Part shown: piece after piece, positions 1 to 7,722 of the stretch
Layout of the letters: the number at the start of each line of letters is the position of its first letter
How positions within the stretch are numbered: position 1 is the first letter of the stretch
NCBI GenBank assembly: GCA_963792815.1
Contig: CAWBXR010000003.1
Span: 62,001-126,000 of the forward strand
DNA: 64,000 nucleotides
Reading direction: 5' to 3'
Source: JARRPM01 sp963792815
Lineage (GTDB): Bacteria; Pseudomonadota; Gammaproteobacteria; Pseudomonadales; Halieaceae
Made by a program: the position numbers and the translations under genes
The notes under the pieces: generated by a model
Databases searched by the model: none
The model's input: the letters and a program-made list of their open reading frames with translations, nothing else
What the model was told of the DNA's origin: nothing

Positions 1-446
1 ATACTGCCATCGACGCCCAACTTGACGAGTGTGACGCTGCCATCCACGCCGACTTTCCAGCCGCTGCTGTTCTGGAATTTTCTCAGCGCATCCTCGGTCA
101 TGAAGAGGATCACTACCGACTTGGTCTGCACCCCCACCTGCAAGCCGAATGAAGCGCCGGCGGTAACAAAATACGAGGTGGGTTTGCCCGGCACCAGCAG
201 GGAGCCCTCGCCGAACTCGCCACCCACACCGAAGCCCAGTTTAACGACATCCGGAAACACCAGTACCCCCGCCGCCCTGTCCAGCAATTCCTCCGCCTTG
301 CTGGAGTGGGCGCGGAGCTTGACCAGCGCTTCCGCGGAACCCGCATCGATTACCGCCTTGCTGTCAGCCCACAATACGGGCGCGGGCAACAGCAGCACCA
401 GGCCTACGAGCAAGGGCAGCCATGGGCTGCGATTAAGCTGGAACAT
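1..446 (-). CDS. SYLF-domain (YSC84-like) lipid-binding protein, partial
   Basis: The minus strand from the ATG at 444-446 reads through the window edge, giving 148 codons without a stop. The N-terminus is a signal peptide (hydrophobic stretch about residues 9-21, then ALWADS as likely cleavage site), so the product is periplasmic or outer-membrane associated. The rest matches the SYLF/YSC84 pattern: a helical start (AEELLDRAAGVLVFPDVVK), then Gly-rich strands (GFGVGGEFGEGSLLV, TAGASFGLQVGVQTKSVVILFMT). Proteins of this family bind lipids; the bacterial role is poorly defined. The C-terminus lies outside the window. It is divergent from the PPOX gene at 643, so 447-642 must hold both promoters. 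Confidence 0.8.
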   Translation of the reverse strand, partial: MFQLNRSPWLPLLVGLVLLLPAPVLWADSKAVIDAGSAEALVKLRAHSSKAEELLDRAAGVLVFPDVVKLGFGVGGEFGEGSLLVPGKPTSYFVTAGASFGLQVGVQTKSVVILFMTEDALRKFQNSSGWKVGVDGSVTLVKLGVDGS

Positions 447-642
447 CGATACCACTCCTGGTCATTTGACGCGCCTGTACGGGGCTCCCGCCACCGGCGC
501 CGAATCTTGCAGCGGTGGATTCTACACTAACACTGGCGCTGCGTGCACAAGGCCGCGGGGCCCGCGTACCCTTGTGGAGCACTGGCATTGGGGTTCTAAT
601 GAGTTCCTCGTGACAATCCGCGCACAGGCGGCAGGTGTTTAC

Positions 643-1035
643 ATGAAAAAGGACGAAATAGAGTTTCTGGAAGGCGGCAACTACCTCAGTCTGGCCACCC
701 GCAAAAAATCCGGCGACCTGGTTCCAACCCCGGTCTGGTTTGCGCCTGACGGGGACAGTTATTACCTGTTCTCGGCGGGGGACGCCGGCAAGGTAAAGCG
801 CTTGCGCAACTTCAGCCAGGTGCGAGTTGCTGCCTGCACGATGACCGGCACACTGACCGGAGAATGGCTGGACACCCAGGCCTATCTGCTCGACAAACCT
901 GCCGACATGGACCGGGCCCTCGGGGCACTGCGGCGCAAATACGGCTGGCAAATGGCGATCGGGGACTGCTTTTCCAGGCTCACCGGCAAAATGAAACGCC
1001 GGCAGTATATCCGGGTCGAGCGCCCGAAAGCCTAG
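643..1035 (+). CDS. PPOX-class (F420/flavin-dependent-like) oxidoreductase family protein, 130 aa
   Basis: This small split-barrel protein resembles the pyridoxamine-phosphate-oxidase-like, F420-annotated family. Visible markers are LSLATRKKSGDLVPTPVWFA near the N-terminus, the LFSAGDAGKVKRLRN stretch, and a C-terminal RRKYGW...RQYIRVE. The open frame reaches far upstream, but that part is antisense to the SYLF gene and has no coding character; I choose the ATG at 643 because it opens the conserved barrel. The stop lies in the left terminal CTAG of the palindromic element at 1032-1215. The cofactor cannot be read from sequence; F420 is uncertain in a gammaproteobacterium and FMN or heme are alternatives. 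Confidence 0.75.
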   Translation: MKKDEIEFLEGGNYLSLATRKKSGDLVPTPVWFAPDGDSYYLFSAGDAGKVKRLRNFSQVRVAACTMTGTLTGEWLDTQAYLLDKPADMDRALGALRRKYGWQMAIGDCFSRLTGKMKRRQYIRVERPKA

Positions 1036-1215
1036 CCTGCAAATCTCACCGGCGTCCGTCACGAGACGGTTCAGGCGTGCGCCATGGCTGGGGTTCGCGA
1101 CCGAAGAGCGCGCAGGCATAGTTGACGCTATGTCGAGCACTCTGACCGAGCGAACGCCAGGCAGGGCGTGCGACTGGGCCGTCGCAGCAGGACGGCGGTG
1201 AGATTTGCAGGCTAG
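1032..1215. repeat. 184-bp palindromic MITE-like element with CTAG ends
   Basis: The two ends are perfect inverted repeats over 20 bp: CTAG followed by CCTGCAAATCTCACCG at 1032-1051, and its reverse complement at 1196-1215. Inside, the arms stay alignable with mismatches down to a central hairpin, CATAG-TTGACG-CTATG (1117-1132), so the whole element can fold as one long imperfect hairpin. It has no open reading frame of its own. CTAG at both ends can be read as a 4-bp target duplication (YTAR type, as made by IS5-group elements), leaving a 176-bp body at 1036-1211. The stop of the PPOX gene and the stop of the opposing TPR gene both lie in these CTAG copies. Confidence 0.75.
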
Positions 1216-2414
1216 ATTCCCGCCAGCTGGGCCTCGCGCACCGCCTCCAGTTGCAGCTGGTAATAGGCGATATCCGAGTGCAGGGTCGCCAGGTTGATCG
1301 CCTCTTCCATATCCCGGCCGGCGGCCTCGTAATCGGTGAGCTGGTAGTGGATCACCCCGCGGCTGAACAACAGGTTGCTGTCGCCGGGCGCCAGGGCCAC
1401 CGCCTGCTCGTAGTGGGCCAGCGCCGCAACCCAGTCCCCCGCTGCAGCAACTTCATCCCCCAGCCAGGCATGGTAGTAGGGGTTGGATCGACGGTGTATT
1501 TCGACCCGATCAAGCCAGTAATTCCGCTCCTCTTCCCGCCCTTCCAGGCCATACAGCACGGCCAGGTTGGTCATGGCTGAATACTCGGTGAAGTCCAGGT
1601 CCAGCGCCTGCAGGTAGCTTTGCTCGGCCTCCCGGTGCTGGCCATTGGAGCGATAAATGGCACCGAGGTTGGCCCACAGATGCGCATCCGCGGGGCTCAG
1701 CTGCAGGGCGCGCACCTCATACAACCAGGCCGTCTCCGTATCAGCTTCCGCCAGTGCAGCCATGGCAATATTGTTGTAGTACAGGGCCTCGCCCTGGGCG
1801 TCTGTCAGCTCCCGGGAACCGCTGATAGCGCTGGAAGGCAGCGGGTCGATATCGACCATGTAACTCTTGCCGTCGCGCAACCGCACCGAGACGTTTACAT
1901 GCAGTCCCAGTTGCACCCGATCGTTTGCCCGGCTCCACTGGGGCCTCACTTCCACCCACTGGTAGTTGGCCTCCAGGCCCGCTTCCCGGGCGAGGGCGAT
2001 AAACAGATTGGCGTAGGAGAGGCAATTGGCAACGCGGCGCTGGAAGACTTCCCGGGCAGTTCCCTCGGCGAAGGGGTCATACTGCATATCCAGGCCACCC
2101 GCTCCCCGCACGGCCTGGTGCAGGGACATCAGCTGCACCCGGCTGTTGTCCTGGCCCGCGGTATAGCGCTCGACGAACTGCCGCATGGGTTCATCCACAG
2201 CCAGTAAATCGACCCTCGGCACTCGGCCTGCAACCTCGGCCACGCTCAGGCTGGCGCCCTCGTGCTGCAATGGCGGAAGCCGGTCGATAACATGGCGATC
2301 CACAGCGGGACTGGCGCAGCCCCAAAGCGCGCCGAGCAGAGCAAGCATTGGCGCCCAGCCCGGTGACAAGGTCCGCGGTATCTGCCTGGAAAATGCCGTG
2401 GTTGAAGACGTCAT
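1212..2414 (-). CDS. Lipoprotein with transglutaminase-like domain and TPR repeats
   Basis: A 400-aa lipoprotein: signal peptide ending ALWGC (lipid Cys33), then a transglutaminase-like cysteine-protease fold at about residues 70-200 with a plausible catalytic set Cys131 (VANCLSYANLF), His172 (LHVNV) and Asp188 (YMVDID), then TPR repeats from about 205 to 390 (ALYYNNIAMAALAEAD, AHLWANLGAIYRSNGQ and similar). The start at 2414 has a strong GAGGAGG Shine-Dalgarno. The substrate is unknown; the architecture suggests an envelope peptidase or cross-linking enzyme held by TPR contacts. Its last codons are AGI-stop, with the stop inside the terminal CTAG of the MITE-like element. Confidence 0.8.
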   Translation of the reverse strand: MTSSTTAFSRQIPRTLSPGWAPMLALLGALWGCASPAVDRHVIDRLPPLQHEGASLSVAEVAGRVPRVDLLAVDEPMRQFVERYTAGQDNSRVQLMSLHQAVRGAGGLDMQYDPFAEGTAREVFQRRVANCLSYANLFIALAREAGLEANYQWVEVRPQWSRANDRVQLGLHVNVSVRLRDGKSYMVDIDPLPSSAISGSRELTDAQGEALYYNNIAMAALAEADTETAWLYEVRALQLSPADAHLWANLGAIYRSNGQHREAEQSYLQALDLDFTEYSAMTNLAVLYGLEGREEERNYWLDRVEIHRRSNPYYHAWLGDEVAAAGDWVAALAHYEQAVALAPGDSNLLFSRGVIHYQLTDYEAAGRDMEEAINLATLHSDIAYYQLQLEAVREAQLAGI

Positions 2415-2470
2415 AAGACCCTCCTCACCCCAAAGTATACCCCAGTGTTGGGCGCTTGCGACTAAACGTC

Positions 2471-2484
2471 TTGATCTGCGTCAA
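2471..2484. promoter_or_regulatory. Candidate FNR/Anr box
   Basis: TTGAT-CTGC-GTCAA matches the FNR/Anr consensus TTGAT-N4-ATCAA at 9 of 10 positions. It lies between the divergent TPR lipoprotein gene (start 2414) and the 43-aa membrane protein gene (start 2560). An AT-rich TAATAAT at about 2540-2546 is a possible -10 element. The placement, roughly 75 bp upstream of the small gene, would allow oxygen-responsive control of either neighbour. Confidence 0.45.
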
Positions 2485-2559
2485 TGCACGAATCCCGCTG
2501 CTGCGCGACGCTTTTGACAGGTTTTACCCGTCCAAATTTTAATAATGAGGAGTAATCCG

Positions 2560-2691
2560 ATGACCCAGCACCTGTCTCCCGAAGATACTGCCGCCGACCG
2601 TCGCGCGATGCGTCAACTCGCGTCTGTTGTCGGTATCTTCTTTGTTGCCACCGCGATCATGGCCCTGGTGGTCGGATTGATCATGGGCTGA
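2560..2691 (+). CDS. Small single-pass membrane protein, 43 aa
   Basis: The ATG at 2560 is preceded by a good ribosome-binding site (TGAGGAG, 7-8 nt spacing). The product has a charged 20-residue N-terminus (MTQHLSPEDTAADRRAMRQL) and one transmembrane helix of about 20 residues reaching the C-terminus, ending GLIMG. I do not recognise the family. The size and the upstream FNR-like box are reminiscent of small accessory subunits of respiratory complexes, but that is only inference. Confidence 0.65.
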   Translation: MTQHLSPEDTAADRRAMRQLASVVGIFFVATAIMALVVGLIMG

Positions 2692-2709
2692 CGCGGCCTG
2701 CCCGGCCGC

Positions 2710-3414
2710 TCAGGCCGCGGTATGCAGGCCGCACTCGCGGCCGTCCTGCACTTTGGTGGGATCGAAATAATGCCGGCAGGTAGGTAGCTGGTGTTGCGCC
2801 ATGTAAGCTTCAACATCGTCCTCGGACCAGTAGAAAATCGGCGCCACCTTGACGATCCCGCGGGCATCAACTGACACGATATCCAGGGTCTTGCGGTGCT
2901 CTGTTTCCTCCTGGCGAATGCCGGTCAGCCAGAGTTCCGGGGCAAAATCCTGCAGCGCACGACCAAAGGGTTCGAGTTTCACCTGACGGGTGAAATCCTG
3001 GTGGCGCTCCTCCTCGTCTACCGTGGGAATGCCGCCCATGATGGCGTTGCGGCGCTCGCTGGTCATCTGGGGGGAGTAGACATGGATATTGATTTCCAGG
3101 TCGCGAATCAAGCGCTCCGCCACGACATAGGTATCGCGCAAATTGTAGCCGGTATCCACCCAGATCGTGGGCAGGGTTTTGTCGACCTCCCGCACCAGGT
3201 GGAGCATCACCGCGGCGTTGCGGCCCATGCTGGTGGTGGCGATAGTGCTGCGGCCAAGGCCGAGCGCCCAGCGGATGATGTCCTGCGGGGTCATCGTCCG
3301 CAGCTGGGCGTTTACACTCTCTAGGTCCAGGTCCAGGGCGCTCGCATGGGTCGCATGGGTCGCATTTTTCGTTATCGGGGGCCGCACTTTATAGAACAAA
3401 AATGCCGTATACAA
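2710..3414 (-). CDS. cysH: Phosphoadenosine phosphosulfate (PAPS) reductase
   Basis: CysH reduces PAPS to sulfite with thioredoxin in assimilatory sulfate reduction (cytoplasm). Evidence is the P-loop-like TTSMGRNAAVMLHLV, TIWVDTGYNLRDTY, the WLTGIRQEETEHRK segment, the GIVKVAPIFYWSEDDV region and the C-terminal ECGLH with catalytic Cys228 (numbered from 3414). The extra cysteine pairs of 4Fe-4S APS reductases are absent, so PAPS is the likely substrate. The start is uncertain: the longest frame opens with TTG at 3414 and a GTG at 3387 is an alternative. The early coding region holds a 9-bp tandem repeat (CGCATGGGT on the plus strand, about 3346-3366) that encodes THATHA. Confidence 0.88.
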   Translation of the reverse strand: MYTAFLFYKVRPPITKNATHATHASALDLDLESVNAQLRTMTPQDIIRWALGLGRSTIATTSMGRNAAVMLHLVREVDKTLPTIWVDTGYNLRDTYVVAERLIRDLEINIHVYSPQMTSERRNAIMGGIPTVDEEERHQDFTRQVKLEPFGRALQDFAPELWLTGIRQEETEHRKTLDIVSVDARGIVKVAPIFYWSEDDVEAYMAQHQLPTCRHYFDPTKVQDGRECGLHTAA

Positions 3415-3440
3415 ATAACTAACCTTTATATGGTTATTCT

Positions 3441-3464
3441 CAGCCCCGGCTGTGGTCGGGGCTG
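3441..3464. other. Small hairpin (8-bp stem) at the cysH/SulP junction
   Basis: CAGCCCCG (3441-3448) and CGGGGCTG (3457-3464) form a perfect 8-bp stem around an 8-nt loop. No U-tract follows on either strand, so it is not a convincing terminator. It lies upstream of cysH and just before the point where recognisable SulP coding sequence begins, so it could be a cysH leader structure or a scar of the deletion that removed the SulP N-terminus. Confidence 0.35.
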
Positions 3465-3487
3465 GGGACTAAAAACCGCTGGACGCA

Positions 3488-4741
3488 ATGCCGGAGCACT
3501 ATGCGCAGAAGCTATGGCTGCTCGCCAGCTCGATCAGTCGGTTTGACGGCGCGAACCTGTTCGTCGCCGTCGTAACGCTGGGGGTTATGCTCTACTGGCC
3601 GAAACTGAAAAACCCGGTCCCTCAACACCTGCCTGCAGTGGTGATTGCCAGTGTGCTCGGCGTCGCGGTGGTCGATGCCGGTTACCCGATAGACACCATC
3701 GGCTCCCGGTTCAACTATCTGGCTGCCCGACGGCACGACCCGGCATGGGCATCCCACCTCTCCTGCCGGAGTTCGCCTGGCCCTGGCAGCGACCGGGCCC
3801 CGGCGGGCAGCCCTTCGAGATCAGCTGGTCAGCTGTAGTCGGACCTGCTGCCCTCCGCCTTCGGTATCGCCATGCTCGGGGCAATAGAATCCCTGCTGTG
3901 CGCGGTGGTGCTGGATGGCATGACGGGGACGCGTCACAGCGCCAACAGCGAACTGCTGGGGCAAGGTCTGGGCAACCTCATCACACCTCTGTTTGGCGGC
4001 ATTACAGCCACCGCGGCCATCGCGCGTTCGAAGCGCAAACCTGCGAGCAGGGGCACAATCCCCGGTTGCCGCCATGATCCACGCGCTGACGGTGCTGCTG
4101 GCACTGGTATTGCTGGCGCCACTGCTCGCCTATCTGCCCATGTCCGCCATGGCCGCTTTATTGCTGGTGGTCGCCTGGAATATGAGCGAGGCGCCCAAAT
4201 CACTGCATCTGCTCAGGCGCGCTCCGGGCCGGGATATCGCCGTGTTCGTTACCTGCCTGAGCGCTTACCGTTTTCTTTGACATGGTGATCGCCATTACCG
4301 CGGGCGTGCTGCTGGCCTGCATTTTATTTGTCAATGAGATGGCGGCCATGACAAGAATTACGGATATCAGTGACGACAGGAAATTGATCGACGTGAGCGC
4401 TGCCCGCTCGCTGGGCCGTACTGAAAATCAATGGCCCTCTCTTTTTCGCCGCCGCGGACCGGGTATTCGGTGAAATCTCCACCGGCATGGCGACACGTGA
4501 TGGCGCCATACTCTATATGGACGGCGTCACCCTGCTGGATGCGGGCGGGGTGGCCGCGCTGAATAAATTGATCGCGCACTGCGCCAGTACTGGAAAACGA
4601 CTGGTGATTGCCGATCTGCAATTTCAACCGCTGAAAACCCTCGCCCGCGCAAAAGTAAAACCGGTACCAGGCGTGACATCTTATTATTCCACACTGAACG
4701 AGGCCATCCACCAGTTCAATGAGGGGGCATTTCCTGCATGA
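3488..4741 (+). pseudogene. SulP-family anion transporter, 5'-truncated and multiply frameshifted
   Basis: Fragments in changing frames reconstruct the second half of a SulP (DauA-like) permease. In order they are: LFVAVVTLGVMLYWPKL, DTIGSRFNYL, GIPPLLPEFAWPW, AMLGAIESLLCAVVLDGM, NSELLGQGLGNLITPLFGG, then ALTVLLALVLLAPLLAYLP, VIAITAGVLLACILF, and a C-terminal STAS domain (about 4470-4741, DGAILYMDGVTLLDAGGVAAL). The first five or so transmembrane helices are missing; recognisable sequence starts abruptly near 3480. At least five reading-frame changes, all consistent with +1 steps, separate the fragments. SulP proteins move sulfate, bicarbonate or dicarboxylates; its place beside cysH would fit sulfate. 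It is non-functional as written. Confidence 0.85.
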
Positions 4742-4848
4742 AATTATCCGAAGCCACGCTGAAGACCGGGGAAGAATTGACCAGTTTCGCTGGCATCCAG
4801 TCGCACTTGCCGGCCGCCGCCCTCGGCGCCCAATACTGGCAGGCCTGA
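4738..4848 (+). CDS. Short ORF (36 aa) overlapping the SulP stop
   Basis: An ATG overlaps the SulP stop (ATGA, 4738-4741) and opens a 36-residue frame beginning MKLSEATLKTGEELTS and ending AQYWQA. The overlap looks like translational coupling to the SulP remnant, so this may be the start of a former downstream partner that has been truncated. It has no recognisable domain and could be non-coding. Confidence 0.25.
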   Translation: MKLSEATLKTGEELTSFAGIQSHLPAAALGAQYWQA

Positions 4849-4872
4849 CTCAGTTTACGCCGGAGAACACCC

Positions 4873-6000
4873 ATGCGCAACCCACTGTGTGAACGCCTCG
4901 GAATCGAATACCCTATCTTTGCCTTTACTCACTGTCGCGACGTGGTGGTCGCCGTCAGCAAGGCCGGTGGCATCGGCGTGCTGGGGGCGGTGGGCTTCAG
5001 CCCGGCGCAGCTGAAAGAGGAACTGGACTGGATAGACGCCAACATCGGCGACAAGCCCTACGGCGTCGATATCGTCATACCCCAGAAGTACGAGGGGATG
5101 GGCGATATGAGCGCAGAGGAGATGGAAGCCCAGTTGTGGAAAATGGTGCCCAAGGAGCATATGGACTTCGCCCAGAAACTGCTGGCGGACGCCGGGGTAC
5201 CGCCCTGGCCTGACGGCAGCACCAGCATGGGCCTGATGGGCTGGACCGACGCCACGGCCACTCCCCTGCTGGAGGAGGCGCTCACCAGACCCCAGTGCGT
5301 GATGATTGCCAACGCCCTTGGGACCCCCCCCGCGGACAAGATCAAGATGGTGCAGGATTCAGGCCGCCTGATCGGGGCGCTGTGCGGCAGGGTCAAGCAG
5401 GCGGTGGCGCACAAGGCAGCCGGGCTGGACTTCGTGGTGGCCCAGGGTGGTGAAGGCGGTGGTCACACCGGCAGTGTCGGCTCTATCGTGCTGTGGCCGC
5501 AGATCGTGGATGCCCTGGGCGACACCCCCATGCTGGCTGCCGGCGGTATCGGCAACGGCCGCCAGATCGCCGCCGCCATGGCGATGGGAGCGGCCGGCGT
5601 GTGGATGGGCTCGCTCTGGCTCACCGTCGAGGAGGCCCACACCCAGCCCGCCCAGAAGGACTCCCTGTTGAAAGCCACCAGCGAAGACACGGTGATCTCC
5701 CGCTCCTGGACCGGAAAAACCTGCCGCATGCTGAAAAACGAGTGGACCGAGGCCTGGGCCCGAGCCGACACCCCGGACCCGCTGGGCATGCCGCTGCAGG
5801 GCATGGTCACCTCCGATGGCATGCGGCGCACGGCCACCTATGCGGGCATCGGCGACTGCCAGAAAGTGGCGTTCAACCCCTGCGGCCAGGTGATCGGGCA
5901 GATCAACGAAGTGCAGTCATGCCGGCAGGTGATATACCGGCTGCTGGACGAGTATGTGGACGCGGTAGAGAAAGCCGGCAGGATGCTGCCGGAAGTCTGA
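4873..6000 (+). CDS. Nitronate monooxygenase / NAD(P)H-dependent flavin oxidoreductase family (2-nitropropane dioxygenase-like)
   Basis: A 375-aa FMN TIM-barrel protein. It begins NPLCERLGIEYPIFAF and has AVSKAGGIGVLGAVG near the N-terminus, the glycine-rich FVVAQGGEGGGHTGSVGS loop (about residue 190) that binds the FMN phosphate region, and TPMLAAGGIGNGRQIAAAMAMGAAGVWMGSLWL, the second phosphate-binding segment. Members oxidise nitronates or reduce other substrates with NAD(P)H; the real substrate is unknown here. Start ATG 4873 is preceded by CGGAGAA. It ends just before a strong hairpin at 5999-6067 and converges with parA. Confidence 0.85.
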   Translation: MRNPLCERLGIEYPIFAFTHCRDVVVAVSKAGGIGVLGAVGFSPAQLKEELDWIDANIGDKPYGVDIVIPQKYEGMGDMSAEEMEAQLWKMVPKEHMDFAQKLLADAGVPPWPDGSTSMGLMGWTDATATPLLEEALTRPQCVMIANALGTPPADKIKMVQDSGRLIGALCGRVKQAVAHKAAGLDFVVAQGGEGGGHTGSVGSIVLWPQIVDALGDTPMLAAGGIGNGRQIAAAMAMGAAGVWMGSLWLTVEEAHTQPAQKDSLLKATSEDTVISRSWTGKTCRMLKNEWTEAWARADTPDPLGMPLQGMVTSDGMRRTATYAGIGDCQKVAFNPCGQVIGQINEVQSCRQVIYRLLDEYVDAVEKAGRMLPEV

Positions 6001-6067
6001 GCCTGGGGCGGGATGCCCATGCCGGGTCGAATAAATTCGACCCGGCAGCGCAAGTTAACCCAGGCTC
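5999..6067. terminator. Nested inverted repeat, probable bidirectional terminator or REP-like structure
   Basis: An inner stem of 13 perfect base pairs (TGCCGGGTCGAAT at 6020-6032 with its complement at 6035-6047) lies inside an outer 9-bp inverted repeat (GAGCCTGGG at 5999-6007, CCCAGGCTC at 6059-6067). It sits between the convergent nitronate monooxygenase and ParA genes. There is no T-run, so it may stop or stabilise transcripts from both sides rather than act as a classical intrinsic terminator. Confidence 0.55.
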
Positions 6068-6080
6068 GGAGATGGAAACC

Positions 6081-6881
6081 CTAGGCGGCCTTGCGCGCCA
6101 CGGTTTTCTCCAGCTCGGCGTGCAGGTCGAGAAACTGCCCTGTCAGTTTATGGCTGGGCGCCATGTCGATCAGCGGGCGGTGGTCGCGGTGTGACTCTTT
6201 CATTTTCACCGAGGTATTCAGGTAGGTATCGAAGATCGGGTAGCCCTCGGCCTCGAGCTCCGCCACCAGCTCGCCGGGCAGGCGGGCCTGGGAATTGAAC
6301 TGGTTGATGACGATACCCTCCACTTCCAGGTCCGGGTTGTGGTCCTCGCGCAGCTCGGTGATGTTGTCCATCAGGGAATACAGGCTCTGGCGCGCGAAGC
6401 TGTCACAGTCGAATGGCACCAGCACCGAGTCCGCCGCGATCAGCGCCGACTTGGAAAAGAAATTGAAATTGGGCGGCGTGTCGATATAAATGCGGTCGTA
6501 CTCGTCGTCCAGCTTGTCCAGGGCATCGCGCAGCTTGTAGATCTTGTAGCGTGACTCAAGCTCCTTCTCCAGCACCGCCAGCACCGGGCTGGACGGCATC
6601 AGGTACAGATTCTCATAGGGGGTTTCCCAGACGAAGGAATCGGGGTTCTGGCGCATCTTGCGCGAACCCACGGTCTGCTTGAACAGGCCGGCCACTCCCT
6701 GGGCCTCCGCCGGAAACGCCTCGGCATCGATCTCGCCCACCAGGTAGTGGGTGGTGTTGCCCTGCACGTCCAGGTCTATCACCAGGGTGCGATAGCCCAT
6801 TGCAGCCCCGATGGCCGCCAGGTTACAGGTAATACTGGTCTTGCCGACCCCGCCTTTCTGATTGAAAACAACGCGTCTCAT
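6081..6881 (-). CDS. ParA-family ATPase (orphan)
   Basis: The product starts MRRVVFNQKGGVGKTS, a deviant Walker A (KGGVGKT, residues 9-15), with LVIDLDVQGN as Walker A', IYIDTPPNFNF as Walker B and a 266-aa length usual for ParA/Soj ATPases. An upstream extension of 15 codons is open, but the ATG at 6881 places the P-loop at the usual distance. No parB or parS is visible nearby, so it is not obviously the chromosome-segregation pair; orphan ParAs position protein clusters, plasmids or flagella. Its cargo is unknown. Confidence 0.85.
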   Translation of the reverse strand: MRRVVFNQKGGVGKTSITCNLAAIGAAMGYRTLVIDLDVQGNTTHYLVGEIDAEAFPAEAQGVAGLFKQTVGSRKMRQNPDSFVWETPYENLYLMPSSPVLAVLEKELESRYKIYKLRDALDKLDDEYDRIYIDTPPNFNFFSKSALIAADSVLVPFDCDSFARQSLYSLMDNITELREDHNPDLEVEGIVINQFNSQARLPGELVAELEAEGYPIFDTYLNTSVKMKESHRDHRPLIDMAPSHKLTGQFLDLHAELEKTVARKAA

Positions 6882-7018
6882 GAGTACCGAATCCACCGTT
6901 AAAGAGTGTTTTGAGGATAGGCTCAAGTGTAAACAAAGGCAGGGGGCAATGTAAGCGGGCGGCGCTAGAATCGGCCGCCCGGAGAGGATTTTTTGGCGCC
7001 AGGGGCGCCAGCCGGGGG

Positions 7019-7651
7019 TCAGTCCTTGACGGCGATCAGGTGAATTTCGAAGACCAGCGCCGTGTTGGGCGCGATCGCTGAACCGGCGCCCTGCTCACCA
7101 TAGGCAAGGCTGGGCGGGCAGGCGATGCGCCACTTGTCGCCCACTGACATCAACTGCAGGGCCTCGGTCCACGCGGGAATCACCTGGTCCACACCAAATT
7201 CGGCGGGTTCGTCGCGCTCTACCGAGCTGTCGAACACGGTGCCGTCCACCAGGGTGCCGTGATAGTGGGTTACCACCGTGGAGGTCGGTCCCGGGGTGGC
7301 GCCGCCGCCGGATTCCAGTACCTCGTACTGCAGCCCGCTGTCAGTCGTGGTCACACCCTCCCTGGCCGCGTTGGCCTCCAGGAAGATGTCAGCCAGCTGC
7401 TGGCGCTTGCCGGCCTGCTCCGCGTCCCTGGCCTGCTTCCTTTCCTGGATAACCTGGTAGGCGGCATTGATCTGGCCGTCGTCCAGCGCCGTTTCCTGCT
7501 GGTTGTACCAGTGCTGGATTCCGGCCAGCACCGCGTCCAGCTCCAGGCCTTCAAAGCTGTTGCGGCGCAACTGGTCACCAAATTGCAGGCCAAAGCCATA
7601 GCTGGCCTTTTGTTCGTCAGTGGTCAGTTCGACCGCGGGGAGTAATGCCAT
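7019..7651 (-). CDS. FKBP-type peptidyl-prolyl cis-trans isomerase (FklB-like)
   Basis: A 210-aa protein with an N-terminal helical dimerisation region (KASYGFGLQFGDQLRRN...) and a C-terminal FKBP domain (about residues 105-210; VVTHYHGTLVDGTVFDSS, VIPAWTEALQLMSVGDKW, PPSLAYGEQG, LVFEIHLIAV). No signal peptide is seen, which points to the cytoplasmic FklB type rather than FkpA. It catalyses proline isomerisation and acts as a folding helper. It is divergent from the DUF924 gene at 7723. Confidence 0.88.
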   Translation of the reverse strand: MALLPAVELTTDEQKASYGFGLQFGDQLRRNSFEGLELDAVLAGIQHWYNQQETALDDGQINAAYQVIQERKQARDAEQAGKRQQLADIFLEANAAREGVTTTDSGLQYEVLESGGGATPGPTSTVVTHYHGTLVDGTVFDSSVERDEPAEFGVDQVIPAWTEALQLMSVGDKWRIACPPSLAYGEQGAGSAIAPNTALVFEIHLIAVKD

Positions 7652-7722
7652 AAGTCTTTTCCGCTATGCTGGTTTAAAAGGACGCGTACCTTAACATATG
7701 CGATCAGGTTTAGGAGGGCGCA

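Noticed and set aside
22..642. The upstream part of the plus-strand frame that ends at 1035
   Set aside because: Only the part after 643 has coding character; the rest is antisense to the SYLF gene.
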